DNA of 64,000 bases, from NCBI GenBank assembly GCA_000310025.1, contig FN649731.1, positions 1,422,893 to 1,486,892 of the forward strand, read 5' to 3'. This stretch comes from Ectocarpus siliculosus (Eukaryota; Sar; Phaeophyceae; Ectocarpales; Ectocarpaceae). A program made the position numbers and the translations under genes. How positions within the stretch are numbered: the first letter of the stretch is position 1; each line of letters opens with the position of its first letter. The notes beneath the pieces are model-generated. The model was not told where the DNA came from, did not search any database, and worked only from the letters and a program-made list of their open reading frames with translations. Below, in pieces: positions 24,811-59,503 of the stretch.

Positions 24811-26795
24811 GGGTGAGCGTGCCGTAGCTCCAAGCTCCAATCGCGGCTGGGGTATTTCTCAGCTGGTATTTCTGCCGGTACCACCGCCGTTGCCGTTGAG
24901 GCATCGTACAGAAGATGAGGGGGACACTATTGCAGTGCCTGCCCCGGATTTTGTACTGCCAACGACACCGGCCGCCGCCGCCCGTGAGCGATGGCTCCGA
25001 TGCCGGCGTTTTGCTCGAGGACGTGGCAGATGCGGGCTGACTTTTGTTTTCTCGTCGTCGTCCATTCTACGGTCATTTCCCCGTGCCGCGACCTCGAAGC
25101 GCCATTGTTAATAATGATGATCGTTTGGTCGTTTGCCGTTTTTTGGTGGTGGTGGTCGTGATGGCGAGATCGATTCGCGGGTCTGTTCGTTTTTCGATCA
25201 CAATCCCTCGACCGGGGAGGTTTCTGTGATTGTATGTATGTGTGTGATCCCAACAAATGAATCATTCATTTCGATACTTTTCTACGAACAGTACAACCTG
25301 TACTGTGCTTTTCTGGCCTCCGAGCAACACAGAGAGTGATATCTCCTCTGTGGGTAACGTTTCGTTATTGTGACCAAATTTCATTGGGCTCTGTTTGTGG
25401 TACGGGGGTAGAAGGGCGATGTTGGGGAGGGGATTGTGTATAGCAGTTACATGACTCGTCGAAGTACTAAGTTGTGTGTACACTCGTTCACTTGTGCGGT
25501 GCAAGGAACTCTTCGCGACGTGTATGTAGGACGAAGAAGTATGTCAGAGTGCTGTGTGTTCCTGCCTCTTCTATATATAAGCGGGATTGCCGTCGTTTGG
25601 GGCAATCTGTTAAGGCCATTCCTTACCGTTCTTTTTTGGAGCTGTCTTTTTCTTTTTTCCTTGTCAAAAAAAGACAACTGGCCACAGAACCCCTTCTTAT
25701 TAGCCTTCGCTGCATCCCTGTTGCATTATTTCCAACTGCTGTCTTCTTATAACGTAGACTAGGTAGTCGTGCAGGAAGTGTTCGTAACCTCAGACTGGTG
25801 TGGGCAATCGATGAGGAAATGATTGAGTTGATATTCAGTGCACTACAATAATAACACATGTAGTCAACGTCCCACCAGGTACAGACGGGGAGAGATAGAT
25901 ACAGGGTAGGCGAGAACGTGGCATCGGGCCACCTGCAGAACACAGGGGAGCCAAGAAACCCCGCCTGTACTCCCTATACTCCCTACCGACACGAAGTCGT
26001 CATTGCTGGAGAGATCACACCACAACAACGGTTGGGCGTATTTACACACACACACACACACACAAGTCATTCGGAAGCAAGCAGCTTGGGTCACCTACAC
26101 TACATCGACTACTCTTTGAAGCTGCTTTTTTCAGCCTCGACAAACCTACTGCCGTAAAGCTAACTGTGTGACGGCGTAGTTAGGTTGCTACTCCTGCTGT
26201 ACTGCTGATTTACCACTCTGGACTGGGCAATCTCTTATTATTGGCGAAAATACGGGGTAAACAAACGTCTTTTGATTAGAAAAAATACACATAACTTCAA
26301 CGTCTTTTGTTCCGCCCGATGAAACGGCCACGAAACCCGTCATTGTTGAATATACACCCACAGATGCACATCCATGATGTCCGCACGCAAAAAAAGGTAG
26401 AACTGGGGCATGGATGGCTTCTTCCGAGACCCTCGATTGTAGCCACGAGAAAGTGATCTTAGGAAACGGTGAAACGGTGTCGTCCTGAAGTCCTGTGAGA
26501 GAAGTTTAGTGTGTGAAGCACCGACATCATTTGACGGAGCAACAATTATAATTGTACTGCGAACCGTCTGTCTGCATCTGCATACCACCATTCTCGGCGC
26601 GTTGCAGTGATTATTTCTGCCATCTGCCCCTGCTGCCCCCCCTCCAACGAAACTTCACAAGCACGCCGGAAAAAAATTCCGGTCTCCGAGGCCACTCTAA
26701 CCACTCTGTTGGGCGTACAGGCCTTGGTGCTCTCTGTTGGGGGCTTCTTTCATGTATGTAGCCATTATAAGAGAGTGCGAACGAGAGTGAGAGGT
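24811..26795. other. Intergenic region between the tandem paralogues
   Basis: No gene is supported. The first ~130 bp downstream of the stop codon are clearly related to the sequence after the paralogue B stop (34177-34310), including GTGCCGTAGCTCCA and CAATG/TCTG blocks. These are probably homologous 3' untranslated regions. A short (CA)n tract lies near 26043-26062. Confidence 0.55.
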
Positions 26796-29700
26796 ATGCC
26801 ATTCCGTGCGGTGAGCCTGTGCAAGCCATGCCTCAACAAGAAGTACCCGCTGCGGACGCAGCTCCTGCTGAGCTTCCTCGCCCTGGCCGCGGTGAGATCA
26901 TATGACGCACGTGAAGAGAGCAGCACCGTCGGAAGAAAAGGCACGAATATGTATTCCTCTTTGCTCCAGCTATTGCTTGCGTGCTTGCGTCCTGGGTTTG
27001 ACAGCTAACCCAAACTCAAAGACACACACACACGCACCGCCGTGGTTGATGTGAGGCAAACCTGTTTGTGTAGGGACGGGCCTAGAGTTCATTGGCGCTT
27101 TTTTTCTTTTCCGCGGGGGAAACCACGATGACAACACAAGGACTCTTCTCCGCTATATTCGCAATTCGTCGATGCCAATGAGGACACAGGCTTCGCTCGT
27201 TAGATGGAGGCCCAGATCATGTAGTCCCACTACAGTGCCCCGGGCTGGCAGTTTCTGTAGTCAAGGTTTGGCAATAATCTCGGATTTGAGAGTGGCACCG
27301 GGGGAGGTCGAACCAAAAGCTCGACCAATCAGAGGGCGTCAAAAACCCGAAGTGGGAAGAAGAGCCAGCAGCAGCCCGTAAACACTGCTGACACTTCTAC
27401 ACCTCCACATATAGACCATACAGGTTTTAACGTATGATCTTTCCTGAGCGCCTTCTCTTTCGTTCAAGTTACACACGAACGCGCCACATAGTCCACCTAG
27501 GTTTCGGCCGACGCTGGGTTCACTAGCTAGTTCCTGGGGCAATGCGATAAAGAACGGTCGCTATATAGGTTTTAGTGTAGGGGTGAGCTCGCAAAGGGTG
27601 CTCAAGTTCTTACATTTTGGTTTTCTTAGGCTCGATATCTTAACTCCGGAGTTCTTCGTGGTGGCGCCGTCTGTACCATGGTTGCTATTGTACGTACATG
27701 CTCCATGTCATGCTTCTTTTTGTCATGCTGAATTCACAACTCCCAGGTTCTTAGCCGCGCGTGCACACTCTTCTTCTTTGTACGGAGTGGCCCTTCCTTC
27801 CTTGTCTTTGTGGTGGTCTGAACCCCACCTCATTGAGCAGCACTTATTTCCTACAGGAGGCTACCGTGCAGGAGTAGACTAGGTCTTCGTGCGGATACAG
27901 ATACATAAGACTGCTTCCAACAAGGGAACCCACGTCGATTCAAGCGGTCGAGTTCAAACACACACCCCGATGATCATGCAAAATCGAAGGTGAGTCTGCT
28001 GTTGGCCCTAGCGGTGGTCATGGGCACGACGGCCTTCATCGGCGACAAGGCCAAGTCCGAGGCCCGCGACAGCCTGGAGAACCAGATCAAGCGACACCTC
28101 ACGAACGCCAGCGAGGAGTCCGCCACCGCCGTCAGAGAATGGTTCCGGAATCTCCAGTACGGGGTGCTCGACGTCACGGCCTTCGCCCTCAGGGACGCAC
28201 GTCAAGAGGTCAGTGTTTCGGAGATTGTACAGAATGCGTTCACGCGTGTTACAGTGAAGTGTGTCCGTAGATATTTAACTCGGGAGCTGACGGCGATAAA
28301 CACACGTAGCACGGTGTTATTTCGCGCTCTGTACTGCCGGGTGCATAGAGGCCAACATCCGTTTCGAATATATCTTGAGGAACTCTGTAGTCCGTTCATC
28401 CATTCCGACACGATGTGCATTGGGGCCATGGAGATACCTTTGCTTCCGCCTGGTCCCTACTCTATAAAACGTGTATGCTAGTTTCAAAATGTCTATCTCT
28501 CTCGCGTGCTCCCTTCATCACACGACGAGATCAGCCTCCTGCCCGCGATACCAGCCTTCACCCGCTCCCCTCTCCTACAGCAGTACACGCCCACGCATCT
28601 TATCATCGAAGAGGATGTTTGGGGCCCGCCTTCCGTCCAATACAAAAACAAGTGCCTCCTAGCGTTGTGTACTCCGTGTAGCAAGGCCTCCAAGCGCATC
28701 TGCTGTAGGAATCGATCCGAGCACTCAATGTTTTCTTCCTTTTGGAGTACTCACGGAAATTTCACGTTTTTATTGCTTTCAAACATGACAAGCTCGGTTT
28801 TACAGGAAACGGACGCTGGTGGGGTGTGAATGTAGACAGATAACTCAGATTCAGAAAATTCGAAAATTCAGATCCAAACGAACCCCACACACGGTCATCT
28901 AATATGGAACATGCTGAGCCGGGCGGCGAAAGCCGTGGAAAGTGTTTTTGTCAGTTTCTACGAGTGCGAGTAAGGCGCTGTTCCACATGTGAAGACACGG
29001 GTCGGACATCTCCTCTGCACATGACGCGGCTCTGCCCAAACACCGCTGCCTCTCCAGCATCAGTTGTTAAGGGGGTGAAAACCTCGCGTTACAAGGGTGG
29101 AATTTTCTTCGAGGTAGGCCCATCGCACAAACACAGCACGTGCGTTCACGTAGTTTTTGTCGTCGACCGCAGGCACATCTGAGAGTCTACACCAAGGTTG
29201 TAAGCGTGCCCGCTTCTCTAAGTAGAGCAGAAAATGCCTTCTTTTCTACACGCCGCCGTTCGACACCCTCTGCTCCCGCTAACGGTTCCTCGTTTCACGG
29301 CATTCTCCGGCGCGAACGAAACAACCCCAGAACCTAGTCCTCGATGGCGGAAATGAGGGTTACCCGCTAACCCCGGCCCACACCGACCTTCGCGATACTG
29401 AGATCGCAACAAGCGCAGAAGCTAACCTGCAGAACTTCTCCCGAATGAGCTTCGAAGTGGACCTGTCCCGCAGCACCTGGTGGGTTGTCTATTTTCGGGT
29501 CCAAGCAACGACGTCCTTTGCCACGACTGTATGGAACAGCTCCCGTAGGTCTGTACTCCGTAGGCGATTGCCTGATATTTCGATGTCGATTTTTGTTAAT
29601 ATACTGAAAATAGGAGGAAAAGTTAGCGTATCAAAATCGCGAAAAAAAATCGCCTACGGAGTACAGGCCTAGCTCCCAGCAACAACGCGTGCTCCAAATG

Positions 29701-32700
29701 ATTGCGGCCCATGTATGTTTGGATTTCTCCGGAGAGTAAGGCTTACCCGTCTCAGCGATATGGGGTAGGCCTTCAACAAGCTCTGTGTATCATATCATTA
29801 TTTCCGTCCGCCGGGATACAACGCTACCTTCTCATCATCTCAGGGACAGATGCTAATAATGTTTTTGTGTGGGCTGGGAATGGCAAGGTCATGAATTATC
29901 TGTAGGCGAAGTCTCGACATTTTTCCTCCTCTTACTCCTCCTCCTACCCATCCTCATCCTCATCCTCGTCCTGGCCGTGCAAAAACGTGTGAAGTTGAGG
30001 AGACCGACGAGCTGACCCATTGTGGTCCACCCTGCCGTCCGCCTGTATCCATCCGCTATCAACCGTATCATACAGGTACTACGCTGATGCCGAGTCCTAC
30101 ACAGTCGAGGTTCCGGAGGACGAGATGGCCACGATCACCCAAACCGCCCGGCTGGATCTGCTGTGGCCGGCCGTGTACATCAACTCGTACGACACGAAGG
30201 GGGTCTACGTTGGAGTAGAGCTCTCGACGACGGGCCGGACGATCCGCTATTTTCCGGGAACGGACCTCAGCGGGGTGGAGGGCTCTCGCTTCGCGTGCGA
30301 GTACGTGGAGGAAGACGGTTCGATCGCTCCGTGCTTCGACCCGACCGTTCGCCCCTGGTACGCGGTATAGAGTCTGGTGCAAAGGGGATCGAGGGCAATT
30401 ACGCCAAACCTGGCTGCTGGCGCGGGTGTTTGAGAAGAAATCTGACGGCTTTGTTTTTTTTTGCTGCTGTCCCCTTTCCTTCGTGTGTGAGGGGAAAGAG
30501 TCGATCGGTCCTTCCTACGGTCACCGGCAAAGTCCCCCTGGAATTTGAACGCCGATAATTGTTATATGACCACCTCGTGCGTAAGGCATTTCTGCACAAC
30601 ATTGAGACATGTGAAGGGTTGCCTCTCGGCGAAGTAGGGTCTTATCTGGACTCAGAACGACAACCAATGTCCCCAGTATTCGCCCCTTCCCTCCGCCGCA
30701 TATGTCCTCTAGTGCCTAAGGCGTGTCCCCTCTTCAGGTGTTTCGTGTGGCAGTATGCACGGCAAAGGTGTACAGCGAAAAGCCCTCTCTTTCTGATAAG
30801 TACTTGCTGAGAGCACACGCCGGCGCGTGGGCTTGAGTGATTCCTCTTCCGTGGGGAAGCTGTGGTGACTAGGGTTGCATGTTGTCGAATGGTGCTCCTG
30901 GCCTGCCGCGGCACGTGACAGTTTCTTAGGCAAGGCGGTACATCCTCTCCTTTGAACACGCGGAGTGGTTGAGCTCTTATGAGGAGTTTTACATCAAGCC
31001 TCTACCAAAAGCTCCAACAGCACCACACCAGCAGCGGCGGTAACTGCAACGTCATCAGCGGGAGCGATGGAGGTAGCAAAAAAGGCGTATTATCAGCAGC
31101 AACACCACCACCAACAACAACAACAACTCATTTTTCTTCCTGCAGGTACCAAGGAGCCGAGGATGCAGCTGTCGACTCGGGGACTTCTCTCGGAGCGGCC
31201 ATCATCAGCGATCCCTACAAGGACGCAATCGACGACGAATGGTTGCTGTCTCTGGCCCGTGCCGTCTATAGGTGAACAAGAAGAAGACGGCCTTGATTGC
31301 TCCTCGTTGGATTGCTCCGCACCCGCTAACTGCGAGAACGTTGAGAAGCCGGTGTACACTCAGGGTACCACCCCCCCCCCCCGGTAGCCTCATCTTATGT
31401 TTGTAGGCGTTGGTTTTACCTTGTTCAGGGAAGGCACTATGGGCAGCATCGTCCAATGAGCAAGGTTTCAAGGCGGACGTCCACAATTTTTTTCAAGTTT
31501 GTGTCCGAGCGTTTTTTCTCCGTGCTCGCGCAACCCTTCCGATTCCGCACGCCTGGACACTGCGCTTACAGCGACTCGGGTTCGACTCGTGGCAACCTCC
31601 TGGGGGTGGTCGGCATGGATGTGCGGCTGGAGCAAGTGCAGGAGTCAGTGGAGGGCATCAACTTCCTCAATACCGGCTATTCTATCCTGGCAACAGCGGA
31701 TGGAATCGTGCTGGCCGCCGGCGTGTGGGACAAGGACGCTACGGAGGAAGCCCCAACGGTGCGCAACCGTGGCCTGTGTGCTTGTCCGTTTTGGACTATC
31801 TGATAGGTATAATGCATCAAGTCTGATAGGTATAATGCATCAAGCGTGGCTGTGATCGCGTGGTGTTGTGGTGTGGTGCCAGAGGTCGGGTTGTGGGCAG
31901 GTTGGGCCACCGACTATAACCTGGGGTGCGGAAGTTGCTCGCTGAAGCGTGCAGCTGATCCCGCATCTGGGACATTGGCGTCAACCCAACCGACACGGCG
32001 GGCTGGCAGCATAGACAAGCAAAAACATGTTCAAAGATCGATCCCAATATCGCAACCTCCCCACCCCATCCTTCACAGGTTGTGAACGGACGGTGCCCAA
32101 CGTTACCCTCTGGTAACCAATGCCGTGGTGACGGTCGTAAATAGTTGTTCTCGTAAGTGAAACCAGGAGAAAGGTCGCGGCCTTGGGGACAAGCACAAAT
32201 AAATGCGTATCACGCCCGCCGTTCGCCGCACAACACAATCCCTTATTCATCACTCCTGTAAGCATTTCGTCATAACCTGTTGCCTTCCGGAAGCAAGGTC
32301 TGCGCCATTGGTAACGGCATCTGCTCCGGCAGCGACGGCGACGAATGGGTGGACCTGCTGGCGGAAATCGAGAACGGCGGGATCAAAAGCTTCACTTCGA
32401 CGTCTACCGCCGGCGTTGACGGTGAGAAAACGAGCCGTGGTGCGTGTGGGCGGGGACGGTGGGAGCCGACTCGTCTATGTACCGACGATCGTGCTTCATA
32501 TCGTTTGATTTCTCTCGGCCTTTTTTGCTGCTGAACCTATCCCTCGGCTCACCTCCTCGACTTTTTCCTTTCGGCTCAATCTATGCAGCAGCCGACGTTT
32601 GCCTGAATGCCGTGGTTGAGTCCAGGCCAAAGTATTTGCCGGCCTGCTCTCGTTTTCGCCACTCTCGGATGGTACTCGTCGCAATCGCCTTCTTGATATA

Positions 32701-34176
32701 TGTTTTACGGATTTTTCTGCTCTCGGGACAAGCAGAGGAGTGGATCCTGGTCGCCGCCCCCGTGGAGGGGAACTTCGCCACGGCCACTTCCGGCGGTGCT
32801 GGCACGGTAACCCACTACATCCTGAGCGCCGTTCCTCGGAACGAAATCTTCGAGCCGGTGGTTGGAATGGCGGACTCGATAAGGGACAGCACGGTTCAGG
32901 TACATCCATCACAAAATAGAAAGAACGCCTATAGTTCGGTGGTTTGGTGGTGTGCGTGACTAATTGTTCTTCGTTCAAACGCAACGATATGGCCGTCGTT
33001 GTTTAGAACAATGTGTTTGTGGATGGCATCGTTTGCAACGAACGCACCCCCCAAGTCCAAACAATGGGGCTTCTATTGTGCCCAACCCAAGGTCGTAGAA
33101 ATTCGAACATGAGCGTAATAACTATTGAAGTAAATAGTTCGTTCGTTCGTGTCTGCATGTCTGTCTGTCTGTCCTCTGTGTCTTCCTCCCTCCTCCCGCT
33201 CTCCTTCTCTCCCCCCGCTCTCCCTCTCTCTCTCTACGTTTCGTCCAGATCATCGTCACGACGGCCATCGTCGCCTGCTTCACCCTGGTCGCCGTGGCTC
33301 TCTCTGTCTACTTCCTGGCCGGCTCCATCACGCGCCCCATCGTCAAGATGACATCAGCCGCACGCAGCATCGCCGCGGACGGGGCGAAGACCGACGTCTT
33401 CGGCAGTGTAATGGCCACGTGGGGCGCCAGGAGGGACTCGGCCAGGTGAGAAAATGCCAGAGCTACATGGGTGCCCACAACGTTGTGGTGACCCAGAATG
33501 TCCTACCGGAAGCGATAGCAATAGGTGGCAGTCGAACCTGTTCGAACAACATCAGACCTAGGCTGTTCATGCTGTCATAGGCTGTTCATGCTGTCATAGT
33601 ACTCGAAGCACGTACGTTAGCTTGTTAGGTTGACTTCTGCGAGTTGTACGTGCGATAAACGATACGAGTGTGTGCATGTCAAGCGAAAAGTGGTACAACC
33701 TTTGAAAAGCCAACGACTCGTTTTGCTGTTCGATGGCCCACTTGATGCCTTATTTTCGCTCGAACCAAGGCGAGTGCGCGCTGATTCGTTCTTCGTCCAG
33801 CCCGCCGAGCTCTTCTTGTCTCTCCCTTTCCTCATCACGATTTGTTTTTTTACCGATCACACGAATATGTGACAGAGACTCGGCCGACGGCCGCGGCATC
33901 GACGTTAGCACGCCGGGACGTTTCACCGTGAACCGCACCGCGTGCCTGGACTACCTCCTCTGCCGCGGAGACGACGAGATCTCCACCCTCGGCAGAGAGT
34001 TCTCGCTCATGATCACCGGGCTCGGGAGGCGGGGGTCGGCGGCGGAGGCGACAGGTCTGATGGACGAGCGAGCGGGATACCCCAAGAACCCTTACGCGGC
34101 GACGATTGTCAAGCGGCCACCCCCAACAGGGCCGTCTGCATCCGGTGGCGCCGCTGCGCCTGGCCCGAAGTCTTGA
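26796..34176 (+). CDS. dCache-HAMP two-TM receptor-like protein, paralogue B
   Basis: Tandem duplicate of paralogue A with the same ten-exon plan and the same phases: 26796-26891, 27990-28208, 29331-29479, 30076-30357, 31146-31271, 31572-31758, 32298-32421, 32736-32899, 33249-33445, 33876-34176; 614 aa. Exons 1-5 and 7-9 have exactly the same lengths as in A. Exon 6 is one codon shorter and exon 10 ten codons longer. Features: TM1 about 23-49; Cache signatures STWYYADAESY, IRYFPGTDLSG, FDPTVRPWYQGA, LLGVVGMDVRLEQVQ, NTGYSILATADG; TM2 TAIVACFTLVAVALSVYFLA; HAMP AS1 RPIVKMTSAARSI and AS2 DEISTLGREFSLMITGL. An in-frame TAG just past the exon 4 donor (30368-30370) rules out read-through and confirms the donor that splits the RPW codon. 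The tail ends GPKS, like GPMS in A, supporting a genuine stop. No output domain was found. The exon reading frames look intact. Confidence 0.87.
27568..27690 (+). repeat. Dispersed repeat fragment in paralogue B intron 1
   Basis: Begins with TTTAGTGTAGGGGTGAG as at 10440. It continues into blocks that resemble 1670-1740 (AAGTTCTTACATTTTGG, then TTCTTCGTGGTGGCGCCG), linking the three fragments into one family. Confidence 0.55.
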
Positions 34177-35574
34177 GAATGTACGTGCCGTAGCTCCAGT
34201 GGCTCAAATCGTGGCTGGCTGTTGAGCTCCTGCCGCTGCCGTCGTCGCCGTTCGTTGCCGTTGACGCGTCGTACTTAAAAAGGACGGAGCTTCAGCAATG
34301 TCTGCGGTGGCATTGGTGGTATATTGCAACGAATTCACGCGAGACGGCGGCCCACCCTCAGAAATGGGCTGGCGGCGTAGGGTCACCCAACCCAACGCCC
34401 TCGGCCGTCTGCGGTGTAGGATCAATCGACGCAAGCGGAATCTGCACAAGCAAGTGGGGCAGTCGCCACTCCAAGCATGTCACCAGACTCCAACTCGGCG
34501 CACCCGGTCAGCGGGACGCTTTGAGGCCCGTCCGATAACCACTGACACCCACCCCCTCCGTGAACGACGAGTGAGTGGGTCGCTGCTGGCGTCTGGCGCG
34601 AGGGCGTTTCAGTTACAAATTTGTGCTATCGTCGTTGCCCGTAGTCTTTACCTCGAAACGTCGTCGGGGCTGTTCATGATTGCCGTTGGTGGCGTTTAAT
34701 GGTGAATGCATATGTAGAAGCAAAAGCGGTCGGGATGGCGTGGTCGATTCAGTGGGTGCTACTCGGTGAACGTTTGAATTGCGCCGGGTGGAGTTTTGGT
34801 GGGGAAGGTGCATTGTAGGCCGATGATTGTGAGAAGATGAAACATCGCTTCTCCAGTGACGGCCCTCTTGTTTTCCGCTTTAGGAGATTGATTCGCGTAC
34901 GTTCTACCAGCATTTATGATACAAGGTGGTCTTTGGTTCATCACTGAGTTTCGAACCCTGTGCGGGTCCTTTTTCGAACCGAAGGGTCTGTTCGCGTTTG
35001 ATTAAGACGGCGCAGGGAGGAGGAGAGCCGAGGGGGGGCAGGGTGTACAGCAAAGGGGGTGTCATTTTACGTGTACTTTTCCATCTCACGCGGGGTTACT
35101 GCTGCTGAGGTTGGGCATCGCGTGTCGAACGGGAGCGATGGGCTCTATCTTTGCTGTTTTCCACGTAACATTATTTGTTTGTCATATTTCCCGACACAAG
35201 TCGCGCCAGCGACGTCTGAAGTTGTGTAGTCTGAGTTGGGGCCTCTTATTATTATTGTCTATTTGGTTAGTTTTTTTGTGTTTTCTTGTTCTTGGTATAC
35301 AAGGACACACAGCCGTCGTACTATCATGGAACACATCGACCCTAGACTATTGGTTTTAGTGTAGGGTCTAACCTGAGCACCTGATGGGCGATCTAAGATG
35401 TAGTACAACTTCTGGGAGCCCGAATGAAAAATATTTGAAGGCACATGATGTGCTAACATAGATAAAAAGAAGTGTAGTCTGGGTTTTGACTAGTCGCAAT
35501 TCCCAGGTTTTCGATAAATTGTTGGCTCGTACTACACTTTGTCGCGATTGGGATGATTTTCTGGGCCATTGAGC

Positions 35575-35765
35575 GGAGACCGGGACGGTTTTTGATGTGA
35601 AGACAAAGACAACAATAGCCTTTTTTCCAAAATTAGACTATTTTTTGAAGCGTATACCTTTTGGCGTAGCTGTCCCGTGACCACGGAAGCGTCCACGTCG
35701 TCAGTGGAACCAGTACCAAGACGCACTGGGCAGAGACCTGAGCGGATTGTTATGTCCAGATTCAC
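35575..35765 (-). repeat. Rearranged pieces of the hairpin-element left end
   Basis: Two blocks of the element are present in altered order compared with 18953-19200: GGAGACCGGGACGGTTTTTG at about 35575-35595, and CCGTGACCACGGAAGCG with GGGCAGAGACC at about 35670-35745. This suggests two overlapping or nested insertions. Confidence 0.5.
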
Positions 35766-36959
35766 TCCTGTTCCAAGATGGGCAGAGATTTGCTGTCCAC
35801 GGGGGGGAGGGAAGAGATCTTCTGTTCATCACGCCCACCGGCTTCGCTCTTCATCGTCGGTGGGTTCACCGAGCTCAGTCTGCCGGGCTGCAGCCGTGAC
35901 ACATGCGACAGGGAACGATATACGCCCGGACAACTACAGGCTGCTCGATCGACTCGCTGTGAGCCTTACCCTCGAGGATCAACTTGTACCCTTTCGCCCA
36001 CATGCACCGGTCACGTTATCAATGACGACCTATCTATGTAGGGTCTAGATCAAATGGAGGAGAAACCAGAAGCCTTCGAATAGAGGATGCCACAGGTGGT
36101 GACCTGTCCTACCACGTGGTAAGTGTTGCCCAGCTAGGAGCGCATGCATTTTTTCATCAAGCTCCACATAGGCTGTAGTCCTCTGCCTGGTGGACGAACA
36201 GAGCGAGAAACGTGGCGTACACACGTTGCGATGACTTTCGTCCCCCGAACATGATACGAAGCTGCGGCCAGTCCAAGCAGCCCTCCACACTTCACGCACA
36301 ATACAGCAGTGTTCCTTTTGCACGTATTCTGGTTCAGCCACACGATGCAAGAGGGGAGACGCAGTCAACACTACAGCGGTTGCTCTCGGCCCTCCGACAA
36401 GCTTCTCCCACGCAAAGGCGTGGGCGAGGATTTCCAGTCTCTGACGAGCAATCCCCGCGCGTGAGATGCCTAAGAGAGAGAACCACAACCACGGCTGCTT
36501 CTATCACCCCGACGCCGGGGGTACGAGAGGCATCACAAGCGACGCGATGCGAAGAAAGAGACAAAGTCGCAACATTCCGCCGTTTGATATCTCCATCTAA
36601 TGTGTACTTCGTTGATTCGCTAACTGACAAGAAACACAAGCGCTTATCCTCCTGGCTGCTGCCACAGCATCACACTGACCCTCCATGCAACGCAATCGGG
36701 CGCTTAAAACGACCAGATTCGCGCTGTTGCCGCACCAAGAGGACCGGGGGCTCCTGTATGGCCCAAAGCAGGCGAAGTAAGGCAAAGTTCAGCATGCTGC
36801 AACGAGGCCTCATGCGGCGGCTCGGCTTCTAGAGCTCTCCGCCTTCATGGCAACGCCAAACCACGACGACCATTGCACCACGCGGTCCCCGGTCCCCGGG
36901 TTGTAACACGACCTCAGAGTAGCCCCCGCCTTGCTACCAAACCGAGCAGACCGTGCTAC

Positions 36960-36992
36960 TCCTGCTGCTGCTGCTGCTGCTGCTGCTACTAC
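36960..36992. repeat. (CTG)n trinucleotide repeat
   Basis: About ten CTG/CTA units about 50 bp downstream of the valyl-tRNA synthetase stop codon, probably in its 3' untranslated region. Confidence 0.9.
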
Positions 36993-37040
36993 TGAAACAT
37001 CCACAAACAAAACAAGTAGACGAACGACCAAGTCGACAAG

Positions 37041-59503
<22,463 letters not shown>

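Larger units (their letters stand above)
34177..37040. other. Intergenic region with repeat fragments
   Basis: No gene is supported between paralogue B and the 3' end of the synthetase gene. The left end is 3' flank shared with paralogue A. The interval holds minus-strand pieces of the hairpin element (35575-35765), a TTTAGTGTAGGG fragment near 35353 and a (CTG)n tract at about 36962-36990. A 206-codon open frame at 36212-36832 (+) has no recognisable domain, and a competing open frame overlaps it on the other strand, so I do not call it a gene. Confidence 0.5.

Noticed and set aside
36212..36832. 206-codon open frame (+)
   Set aside because: No recognisable domain, an overlapping 147-codon frame on the other strand, and repeat-rich surroundings. 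Kept as unresolved intergenic DNA.
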